Shown here one piece after another: positions 1 to 5,092 of a stretch of DNA of 5,092 nt. The notes below the pieces were generated by a model. The model saw only the letters and a program-made list of their open reading frames with translations, made no database searches and had not been told where the DNA came from. Each line of letters opens with the position of its first letter. Position 1 is the first letter of the stretch. The position numbers were made by a program, and so were the translations under genes. The DNA lies in the NCBI GenBank assembly GCA_902493665.1, contig CABUQL010000113.1, positions 1-5,092 on the forward strand, read 5' to 3'. The DNA comes from an uncultured Eubacteriales bacterium. GTDB lineage: Bacteria > Bacillota > Clostridia > UMGS1810.

Positions 1-581
1 TATCAAGTAAAACAACGTATAACAGTGCGCCGTTTAATAACATTTACGGCGAAGGTCTTGAACTTACGCCGTATGCAACAAAAGAAGTAAGCGGCGAAGG
101 AATTGTAAGTTTTGATATAGACGTTTCGGATATTGCAAGCGTGTTTGCTATAAGCGCTGTAACAAAACCCGATAAAACTATTGCAGACATTGATTTTGAA
201 GACGAAAACATTTCGTTTGTGCAAAACAGTGACTGGTGGTCAAGAGGCGGTTATGGCGGTCCCGGAGAAATTGTATCTTTGGATAACGGCAAAAAGGCAA
301 TAAGATTTTCAAATATCAAATCGTCAACAGGCAGAGTTAAATTTAACGGTATGCTTAAAAACTCACCGTTTACAAAAGACGATGTAGGCAGAACGTTCAC
401 GGTAAAAATGTCGCTTATGCCGGGCGATAAGGGTTATACTGCCGAAAGTCCTTCAACAATTACAGATGTTACAGGTTCAAAAAACGTAAGAGTAGGCGTA
501 TTCGGAAACTATTGGGGAAACGCTGCGTCAAATGCAGTCGGCACAAGCTTTATAGATTTTGAGCTTAATGCCAATAAGTGA
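1..581 (+). CDS. Modular secreted/surface protein, 5' part (partial, ends at a frameshift)
   Basis: The frame is open from position 3 with no start in the window, so the true N-terminus, including any signal peptide or catalytic domain, lies upstream. The first ~50 residues are the end of a beta-rich domain (VSFDIDVSDIASVFAISAV, around 105-165). A second domain begins near 180 (TIADIDFEDENISF) and carries exposed aromatic residues (Trp pair at 234-239; NYWGN at 507-521). Its pattern of short beta strands and aromatics, and its ending in IYVDDIKITE in the next frame, resemble CBM4/9-type carbohydrate-binding jelly-roll domains; this is a family-level impression, not a specific match. The frame stops at TGA 579-581 in mid-domain. 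The coding sense resumes immediately in the +1 frame, so this and the following entry are one broken gene. The GTG at 141 encodes an internal Val, not a start. The protein is probably secreted and may bind polysaccharide, but no enzyme activity can be assigned from this part. Confidence 0.75.
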   Translation, partial: SSKTTYNSAPFNNIYGEGLELTPYATKEVSGEGIVSFDIDVSDIASVFAISAVTKPDKTIADIDFEDENISFVQNSDWWSRGGYGGPGEIVSLDNGKKAIRFSNIKSSTGRVKFNGMLKNSPFTKDDVGRTFTVKMSLMPGDKGYTAESPSTITDVTGSKNVRVGVFGNYWGNAASNAVGTSFIDFELNANK

Positions 582-1389
582 GTTTAACGTAAATGTTACA
601 CAGGAAATGGTAGATAAACTTGCATATATTCTTACAATTGAGCAAAGAGCATATCCGAGAACAAATACAATTTACGTTGATGATATTAAAATAACAGAAA
701 AATTCGGCGACTGCGGCGATGTTAACATACTTTCAATAGACGCACAGGTTAAAAAGCCGATTGAAGAAACGTACAAGGCAAGCATTAATATTAAAAATGC
801 GGTAAATTACATTAAAAATTCCAAAAATTATCTCTTGCTCGGTGCGGATGCAGAACATTTCGGAAATAATGTAAAAGACATTTCGTTCTACAACAACGGC
901 GAAAAAATCAATTCTTACCTTACAAAGAACGGAAACACGGGATATATCGAACTTGAAAATGCTAACCCCGGAAATTACAGTGTATATGCAGTTGCAACGT
1001 TTGAAGACGGAACAACAAAGCAGTCGGATACAATTGATTTTAGAGTTTACGGTACAAAGCTAATTGCACAAAAACCTGTTGTTACGGGAAGCGTTTCGGG
1101 CAAAAATATTTCTGTCGAGTGGAATGTTTCAAATCCGATGAAAACAGATGAAAATGTTCTGTTTATCTTAGCGTCGTATGACGAAAACAACAATCTTATT
1201 AAATGCACTTTTGAGACAGTAAACGGCGAAACGGCTCAAAGAGACGCACTTACACTTAAGAGTGGTGAAGACATAAGTATTAAACAGTCGCTTACGGATA
1301 TCGGCGAAAACGTTTCGTACGTTAAAGCTTATATCTGGACGGGAACATCGCTTACAACTCCTGTAACAGGCGCGGTAACCGTAAAATAA
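559..1389 (+). CDS. Modular secreted/surface protein, 3' part (continues the preceding frame after a frameshift)
   Basis: This frame is open from 556 (TAG at 553-555). No convincing ribosome binding site precedes TTG 559, ATG 568 or ATG 607, so it is not an independent gene; real homology probably starts at GAG 580. Numbered from TTG 559, residues ~8-47 finish the carbohydrate-binding-like domain, ending in IYVDDIKITE. Residues ~64-164 form an Ig-like domain with the pattern 'DISFYNNGEKI...GYIEL..ANPGNYSVYAVATFEDGTTKQSD', typical of bacterial surface Ig modules. Residues ~167-276 are a C-terminal beta domain ending in 'VSYVKAYIWTG', of a type I associate with the ends of large clostridial extracellular hydrolases. 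No LPXTG sorting motif, S-layer homology repeat or dockerin is visible before the stop at 1387-1389, so anchoring, if any, must come from upstream parts. The gene ends 31 bp before a strong terminator. Function beyond probable carbohydrate or surface binding is unknown. Confidence 0.7.
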   Translation: MSLMPISEFNVNVTQEMVDKLAYILTIEQRAYPRTNTIYVDDIKITEKFGDCGDVNILSIDAQVKKPIEETYKASINIKNAVNYIKNSKNYLLLGADAEHFGNNVKDISFYNNGEKINSYLTKNGNTGYIELENANPGNYSVYAVATFEDGTTKQSDTIDFRVYGTKLIAQKPVVTGSVSGKNISVEWNVSNPMKTDENVLFILASYDENNNLIKCTFETVNGETAQRDALTLKSGEDISIKQSLTDIGENVSYVKAYIWTGTSLTTPVTGAVTVK

Positions 1390-1420
1390 AAGCTCTCTCT
1401 TTTTAAATTAATGTTTATAC

Positions 1421-1457
1421 AAAAAAACAACAGTCCAAAAAGGACTGTTGTTTTTTT
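1421..1457. terminator. Bidirectional rho-independent terminator
   Basis: Positions 1421-1436 are the exact reverse complement of 1442-1457, giving a perfect 16-bp stem with a five-A loop (1437-1441). The G/C-containing core is ACAACAGTCC / GGACTGTTGT. Read rightwards, the stem is followed by T7 (1451-1457) and terminates the surface-protein gene ending at 1389. Read leftwards, the A7 at 1421-1427 becomes T7 and terminates the minus-strand operon whose last stop is at 1488. It lies midway between two convergent genes, as expected for a shared terminator. Confidence 0.93.
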
Positions 1458-1487
1458 GTTATAAGGGATTTTCAGTTTACGGATTTA

Positions 1488-1658
1488 TTATTTCGGCATC
1501 TGAATTTCATCTATTTTTATTTCGGCATATTCCTCATTAACTTCAATGCATTTTCCGCAGTTGTCGCATATTTTTTTCGGATCGAGGTCGCAGATGTCAC
1601 ACTCTCCGCAATCGTCGCAGATTTTGTTTTCGTCAAGTACGCAAATATCGCCTTTCAT
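1488..1658 (-). CDS. Small cysteine-rich protein with repeated CxxCGxC motifs (56 aa)
   Basis: This gene encodes 56 residues from ATG (1658) to tandem TAA stops (1490-1485). The protein has seven cysteines in two similar blocks: C14-x2-C17-G-x-C20-x2-C23 (ICDDCGECDIC) and C31-x2-C34-G-x-C37 (ICDNCGKC), joined by DLDPKK, plus a lone Cys6. An acidic tail follows. The spacing suggests a zinc-ribbon-like or Fe-S-binding peptide, but the ferredoxin Cys-Pro signature is absent, so the metal is unknown. No signal peptide or membrane segment is visible, so it is probably cytoplasmic. The gene starts 5 bp after the stop of the PLP-enzyme gene. Its GGAG box (1670-1667) sits 8 nt from the ATG, inside the last codons of that gene, indicating translational coupling. 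The shared bidirectional terminator follows. I recall similar short CxxCGxC proteins beside this PLP family in other Clostridia, but I cannot verify that here. Function is unknown; the gene itself is well supported. Confidence 0.85.
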   Translation of the reverse strand: MKGDICVLDENKICDDCGECDICDLDPKKICDNCGKCIEVNEEYAEIKIDEIQMPK

Positions 1659-1663
1659 TTTTA

Positions 1664-2932
1664 TCACTCCATAATGTTATTTATCGCAATGGCAATAGCG
1701 GCTTTTGCCGTTTCGTATGTTAGACCGCCCTGATAGTACACCGTAAAGGGTTCTCTTATCGGACCGTCGGCGGAAATTTCTATTGATGAGCCTTGCGTAA
1801 ACGCTCCCGCAGCCATAATAACTTTGCTTTCATATCCAGGCATTTCCGAAGGAGAGGGGACAACAAAACTGTCAATCGGAGAGCCTTTTTGAATACCCCG
1901 GCAGAATTTAATCATTTTTTCTTCACTGCCGAGCTGAATTGCCTGTATAATGTCGGTCCGCATTTCGCCTTTTTCGGGAATAACCTTGTAGCCTAAGTTT
2001 TCGCACAAAGCACCGCAGAGCGCCGCAGATTTTATCGCTTGGCAGACAGTGTGCGGTGCAAGGAACAATCCCTGGAACATATGGCGTGTTTCTCCGAGCG
2101 TAGCTCCGCCTTCGCTGCCCTGACCGGGGCATGTAAACCTGTTTGCAACAAGGTCAACGCATTTTTTTGTGCCTGCAATGTAGCCGCCGCTTCTTGCAAG
2201 ACCGCCTCCAGGATTTTTGATAAGCGAGCCGACAACAAGGTCTGCACCTACATCGGTAGGCTCTTTTTCTTCAACAAATTCACCGTAGCAGTTGTCAACA
2301 ATACAAATAATGTCGCTTCTTATGCTCTTAACAAAAGAAATTATTTCTTCAATGTCGGATATCGTAAACGATTTTCGCCAGCCGTAGCCTTTTGAACGCT
2401 GGATTTCAACTGCTTTGCAGCTTGGATCTATAGCATTTTTTATTCCTTCGAAATCAACTTTTCCGTTGATTAAATCAACTTGTTTGTAGTTTACACCGAA
2501 ATCCTTAAGCGAGCCGTTTCCCTTTTCGCCCCGTATTCCGATAACTTCTTCCAAAGTGTCATAAGGTTTTCCCGTAACCGCAACAAGCGTGTCGCCCGGG
2601 CGCAAAACACCGTAAAGACAAAGAGATATTGCGTGAGTGCCGCTTACAATGTTGTGTCTTACAAGGGCAGCTTCAGCGCCGAAAACATCGGCATAAACCT
2701 TGTCGAGCGTTTCTCTGCCGAGGTCGTCATATCCGTAACCCGTTGTGGGCACAAAATGCGCCTCAGATATATTATGCTTGTGAAAAGCATTTAAAACCTT
2801 AAGCGAATTTACCGCACTTATTTTTTCGGTTTCTCTGAGAAAACCGCTTATTTCCAGCTCTGTTTTTTCAATTAAATCAAGCATTTTATCATTAATGCCG
2901 CAGTATTTTTTCAATGCGTTTAATTCTTTCAT
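1664..2932 (-). CDS. PLP-dependent methionine gamma-lyase family / 'aluminium resistance' protein
   Basis: This full-length 422-residue protein belongs to the family annotated as methionine gamma-lyase or aluminium resistance protein (Pfam PF06838; B. subtilis YnbB is a member), a fold-type I PLP enzyme group. Visible features are the N-terminal TTGYGYDDLGRETLD (63-77); the cofactor phosphate-binding segment NIVSGTHAIS (94-103); Asp213 in IVDNCYGEF, expected to contact the PLP pyridine nitrogen; and Lys239 in GSLIKNPGGG, the likely Schiff-base lysine. PGQGSEGGATLG (269-280) and a C-terminal YYQGGLTYE motif complete the family pattern. The expected chemistry is C-S bond cleavage of sulfur amino acids in the cytoplasm, but the true substrate of the family is unproven and the aluminium link is historical. 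The start is fixed by AAGGAG (2944-2939) 6 nt before ATG. There are 11 cysteines. It is the first gene of a two-gene unit with the cysteine-rich peptide and lies 84 bp downstream of yunB, with a possible promoter of its own. Confidence 0.93.
   Translation of the reverse strand: MKELNALKKYCGINDKMLDLIEKTELEISGFLRETEKISAVNSLKVLNAFHKHNISEAHFVPTTGYGYDDLGRETLDKVYADVFGAEAALVRHNIVSGTHAISLCLYGVLRPGDTLVAVTGKPYDTLEEVIGIRGEKGNGSLKDFGVNYKQVDLINGKVDFEGIKNAIDPSCKAVEIQRSKGYGWRKSFTISDIEEIISFVKSIRSDIICIVDNCYGEFVEEKEPTDVGADLVVGSLIKNPGGGLARSGGYIAGTKKCVDLVANRFTCPGQGSEGGATLGETRHMFQGLFLAPHTVCQAIKSAALCGALCENLGYKVIPEKGEMRTDIIQAIQLGSEEKMIKFCRGIQKGSPIDSFVVPSPSEMPGYESKVIMAAGAFTQGSSIEISADGPIREPFTVYYQGGLTYETAKAAIAIAINNIME
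1667..1670 (-). promoter_or_regulatory. Ribosome binding site embedded in the end of the upstream gene
   Basis: Read on the minus strand, the upstream gene ends ATG GAG TGA and the GGAG within it lies 8 nt before the ATG at 1658. This placement fixes the start of the 56-residue gene and makes its translation depend on, or at least follow, translation of the PLP enzyme. Confidence 0.8.
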
Positions 2933-2970
2933 TTTTTTCTCCTTAAAGTAGCAATTAAAAGTTTAACTAC

Positions 2971-2999
2971 ATTTTATCACAAATCTTAAGGAAAATAAA
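2971..2999 (-). promoter_or_regulatory. Possible vegetative promoter for the PLP-enzyme operon
   Basis: Read on the minus strand, TGTGATAAAAT carries a TGn-type extended -10 and a TAAAAT hexamer (2976-2971; 5 of 6 to TATAAT). A poor -35, TTTATT (2999-2994), sits at 17-bp spacing. Transcription would start near 2964, leaving a leader of about 30 nt with AAGGAG at 2944-2939. No terminator is visible between yunB (stop 3017) and this point, so read-through from yunB is equally possible. Confidence 0.3.
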
Positions 3000-3016
3000 G
3001 GGGTAAAATTAATTTA

Positions 3017-3688
3017 TTACGGAATAACGTCCAGTATGTAATCCTCAATTTTTCCCTGAATTTCATTAACACCCGTATACGATTCGGGAACTTCGCCGAC
3101 AATAACCGTGTGTGCAACCATAATGCTTGTTGTAATCTGCGATGTTGTTTTCATTCCGGGGATAATTGCCGCAACCGTCGTTTTTACGTCAAGATAAATT
3201 TCGTGAATTGTCTGATTTATTCCCATTGCTGTAAATTCGTCGCGGAAATCCACATAAACAGTTCCGTAAGGCACAATTTTAAAAGATACTTTGGGACCTA
3301 TACCCATTAAAAGCTCGTTGTCAAAAAAGTTTCCGAGCGGAATTTTAATATCCGTTTCGGACAGTGATTCGATTTTTTCGGCAACGTCAAGCATAACGCC
3401 CGATTTTAAAAGATTAATCTTTGCAAAATCAACGCTTATTGCCGCAACTTTTTCGTTTGCGTCTTTGTTTATGATAACAAGGTCGTTGTAATTTATGTTT
3501 TTAAATCTTTTTTCAACGGCGGCATTTACAATTTTGTTTCCTATGTAATCAAGCTTGGACTTTGCAACCGCAATCACAATCGGGCGGATTTTAAAAAATC
3601 CGAAAAGTAATCCGCATAAAACTGCAATTATTATTAAAAATATTATTACGGGAACAAAGTTTCTGTGCGGAGAAAACATTTTTTGCAT
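3017..3688 (-). CDS. yunB: Sporulation protein YunB
   Basis: This is a 223-residue protein with a short basic N-terminus, one membrane segment (about residues 11-32, rich in Ile/Val/Leu/Phe) and a large domain predicted to lie outside the membrane. The YunB family pattern is clear: RPIVIAVAKSKLDYI just after the membrane helix, IPLG (116-119), GIGP (129-132), GINQTIHEIYLDV (156-168), and VAHTVIVGEVPESY (191-204) near the C-terminus. B. subtilis YunB (about 250 aa) belongs to the mother-cell sigma-E regulon and is needed for efficient spore formation; its molecular activity is not known. This copy looks complete, slightly short of the Bacillus protein. The start is set by a near-perfect AAAGGAGG (3704-3697), 8 nt before ATG 3688; a second in-frame ATG three codons later is less well placed. 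The gene is divergent from a penicillin-binding protein gene 62 bp away. Its presence argues that the host makes spores. Confidence 0.92.
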   Translation of the reverse strand: MQKMFSPHRNFVPVIIFLIIIAVLCGLLFGFFKIRPIVIAVAKSKLDYIGNKIVNAAVEKRFKNINYNDLVIINKDANEKVAAISVDFAKINLLKSGVMLDVAEKIESLSETDIKIPLGNFFDNELLMGIGPKVSFKIVPYGTVYVDFRDEFTAMGINQTIHEIYLDVKTTVAAIIPGMKTTSQITTSIMVAHTVIVGEVPESYTGVNEIQGKIEDYILDVIP

Positions 3689-3750
3689 ATATTTTCCCTC
3701 CTTTGGCCTTATTTAAGTATATGATAAAAAAGTTACGGGTGTGAATTAAA
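3689..3750. promoter_or_regulatory. Divergent promoter region between yunB and the penicillin-binding protein gene
   Basis: This 62-bp spacer must hold the promoter of any transcript starting immediately before either gene. On the minus strand, CATATACT (3723-3716) matches a sigma-E -10 (CATACAAT) at 6 of 8 positions. It would give a leader of about 20 nt containing the strong AAAGGAGG (3704-3697). The -35 region about 14 bp upstream (TTCACACC, 3745-3738) is only a partial match. On the plus strand, TATGAT (3720-3725) could serve as a -10 for the penicillin-binding protein gene, but no -35 is recognisable at 17 bp. The two candidate -10 elements overlap, so simultaneous use would be mutually exclusive. 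This rests on consensus matching only. Confidence 0.35.
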
Positions 3751-5092
3751 TTGAGTAAAAAAAGAGTTAAATTTTTTCTTTTGTCATTTGGCGCCGTTAT
3801 GGTTTTTCTGTCGGCGGTGTTATTAAAAATTTCGGTTTTTGACGGCAAAAAATATATGGAAGCCTCGGTTTTGCAGCGGACGGATTCTACGGATATAAAA
3901 AAACAAAGAGGTATGATTTACGACCGCAATATGTGTCCGCTTGTCGATTCGAGAACATATATAGATTTTAAAGAAAAAGACGGAAAAACGGTGAAATATA
4001 CTTACACAAAACGCTATGACGCTTTAAGTCTTGCAAGTCATTTTATAGGATACACGGACCTTAGCGGCAAAGGAGTTTGCGGAATTGAAAAAATTTACGA
4101 TTCGTATTTATGGTCGGACGCTACGTACAGTATTAACACGATAAAAGACGTTAAAAACAACACAATCGATAAATTCGGCATAAGGTCGCAAAATAAAAAT
4201 GTGCCGGGTATGTCACTAAAACTTACGCTTGATTATCACATTCAAAAAGAGGCTGAGGAGGCTATGAAAAACAAGAAAGCAACGGGAAGTGTTGTTGTTC
4301 TTGATGCAAAAAACTTTGACCTTTTAGCATCCGTTTCATCACCGTCGTTTGACAGAACCGATGTCGGAAAATATGTAAACAGCAGCAAAGGCGAGCTTAT
4401 AGACAGAAGCATTTCGCAGTATAACGCAGGGAGTATCTTTAAAATTATAACGTGCGCTGCAGCATTGGAAAATAATGATTTTAACGAAAATTCAAAGTTT
4501 TTCTGCACGGGCAGCAGCAATGTAAATTCAGTTATTTTTAATTGCCATAAAAAAGACGGCCACGGATTTTTAAATTTAGAAAGTGCTTTTTACAATTCAT
4601 GCAATTGTGCGTTTTATGAAATGGGGATAAAATGCCAAATAAAAAAGATTCAAAAATGTGCCGAAAGCTTCGGGCTCGGTAAAAAGGTCATAAATTTTGA
4701 TAACGAGTTTTGCGGAAACGTAAATCTTAAAAAGGCGGTTACAAATGCCGATATGGCAAACATTTCGATAGGGCAGGGCGACATACTTATAACACCTGTG
4801 CAGGCAGTAAAAATTGCGGCAATAATTGCAAATGACGGCGTAAGCAAAAATGTGAACACGGCAATGTGCCTTGTTGATAAAAACGGAAAAGAAACGGGTA
4901 ACTTTTATAAAAAAGATGAAAAACGTGCGATAAAAAAAGACACTGCAAGAAAAATAGGAAAAATGATGGAAAAATGTGTTTTGTACGGAACGGGAACGGG
5001 TGCAAAAAGCAAAGAATTAAGTATTAGCGGAAAAACGGGAACTGCACAGACAGGATGGCTTAAAGACGGCAGTCTTATGGTACACGGCTGGT
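3751..5092 (+). CDS. Compact class B penicillin-binding protein (peptidoglycan D,D-transpeptidase), 3' end cut by the window
   Basis: 447 residues are visible, without a stop. A basic N-terminus and one membrane helix (about residues 6-27) tether it to the outer face of the membrane. The RGMIYDRN box (53-60) is followed by HFIGYTDLSGKGVCGIEKIYD (97-117) and a transpeptidase domain with all three motifs: SIFK (catalytic Ser228, Lys231), SCN (283-285) and KTGT (428-431). GQGDILITPVQ (341-351) is also typical. Class B enzymes cross-link glycan strands and usually partner a SEDS polymerase. Only about 40 residues separate the RG..DRN box from the IGY/GIE segment, so the long pedestal insert of FtsI, SpoVD and PBP2 is absent, as in the shorter PbpA-like subgroup. 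The start is inferred: TGA at 3742-3744 closes the frame upstream, and TTG 3751 is the only candidate that keeps the membrane helix. Its ribosome binding site is weak (GGGTGTGA, 3738-3745). Twelve cysteines are present, which is unusual for an exported domain and fits a strict anaerobe. The role (septation, elongation or spore cortex) cannot be decided here. Confidence 0.92.
   Translation, partial: MSKKRVKFFLLSFGAVMVFLSAVLLKISVFDGKKYMEASVLQRTDSTDIKKQRGMIYDRNMCPLVDSRTYIDFKEKDGKTVKYTYTKRYDALSLASHFIGYTDLSGKGVCGIEKIYDSYLWSDATYSINTIKDVKNNTIDKFGIRSQNKNVPGMSLKLTLDYHIQKEAEEAMKNKKATGSVVVLDAKNFDLLASVSSPSFDRTDVGKYVNSSKGELIDRSISQYNAGSIFKIITCAAALENNDFNENSKFFCTGSSNVNSVIFNCHKKDGHGFLNLESAFYNSCNCAFYEMGIKCQIKKIQKCAESFGLGKKVINFDNEFCGNVNLKKAVTNADMANISIGQGDILITPVQAVKIAAIIANDGVSKNVNTAMCLVDKNGKETGNFYKKDEKRAIKKDTARKIGKMMEKCVLYGTGTGAKSKELSISGKTGTAQTGWLKDGSLMVHGW

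Noticed and set aside
559..600. Programmed +1 frameshift at AAG TGA G
   Set aside because: RF2-type sites need a slippery CUU before UGA and an upstream Shine-Dalgarno-like stimulator. Here the codon is AAG, where slipping to AGT would not re-pair well, and no stimulator is obvious. A mutation or sequence error is more likely.
2039..2395. 118-codon plus-strand open frame opposite the PLP-enzyme gene
   Set aside because: It lies entirely antisense to a well-conserved enzyme gene, has no ribosome binding site and encodes a low-complexity, family-less sequence; it is a shadow of the real frame. The same holds for the other frames opposite this gene (1793-1996 and 2480-2794) and the minus-strand alternates at 1923-2132 and 2032-2247.
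2948..2970. Imperfect inverted repeat (GTAG...CTAC) upstream of the PLP-enzyme gene, possible leader hairpin or operator
   Set aside because: Only four outer pairs are solid, the interior is A/T mismatches and bulges, and it overlaps the predicted transcription start. It is expected by chance in such AT-rich DNA.
2933..3016. Search for a riboswitch or T-box (SAM- or Met-responsive) ahead of the methionine gamma-lyase-like gene
   Set aside because: The gap is only 84 bp, with no conserved leader motif and no terminator/antiterminator pair, so there is no room or signal for such a switch.
3591..3848. 85-codon minus-strand frame spanning the yunB start and the divergent spacer
   Set aside because: It overlaps yunB in another frame, crosses the spacer and runs antisense into the penicillin-binding protein start. 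It shows no recognisable protein features.
4242..5005. Minus-strand frames of 69-92 codons opposite the penicillin-binding protein gene
   Set aside because: The plus strand encodes a clear transpeptidase with all motifs through this stretch. The minus-strand frames are Phe/Leu/Ser-rich by-products of its Lys/Asn-rich coding.

Overview
The window looks like chromosomal DNA from an anaerobic, spore-forming, AT-rich Firmicute of the class Clostridia. The evidence is a YunB-type sporulation protein, a modular cell-surface protein of the kind common in gut Clostridia, AGGAGG-type ribosome binding sites, A/T-rich codon choice in all genes, and many cysteines even in a protein that works outside the membrane. 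I cannot name the genus. Base and codon use look the same throughout, and I see no transposase, integrase, tRNA, rRNA, CRISPR array or phage gene.

Layout. Positions 1-1389 (+) hold the C-terminal part of a large modular secreted protein: the end of one beta-rich domain, a carbohydrate-binding-like domain, an Ig-like domain and a C-terminal beta domain. A single-base frameshift near 579 breaks the reading frame inside the carbohydrate-binding-like domain. A perfect 16-bp hairpin flanked by A and T runs (1421-1457) ends this gene and also serves the convergent genes on the other strand. On the minus strand, 2932-1664 encodes a PLP-dependent protein of the 'methionine gamma-lyase / aluminium resistance' family. 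Five bases later comes a 56-residue cysteine-rich protein (1658-1488), whose ribosome binding site lies in the last codons of the enzyme gene. Next, still on the minus strand, is yunB (3688-3017). A 62-bp spacer separates it from a divergent plus-strand gene starting at 3751 and running off the window, a compact class B penicillin-binding protein with all three transpeptidase motifs.

How the genes relate. The PLP enzyme and the cysteine-rich peptide are clearly one translational unit and are the best candidate for an uncharacterised pair. YunB and the penicillin-binding protein share a divergent regulatory region, and both belong to envelope or spore biology. The surface protein is an independent, convergent unit. 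Apart from the small cysteine-rich gene and the frameshift, this is fairly ordinary clostridial chromosome.
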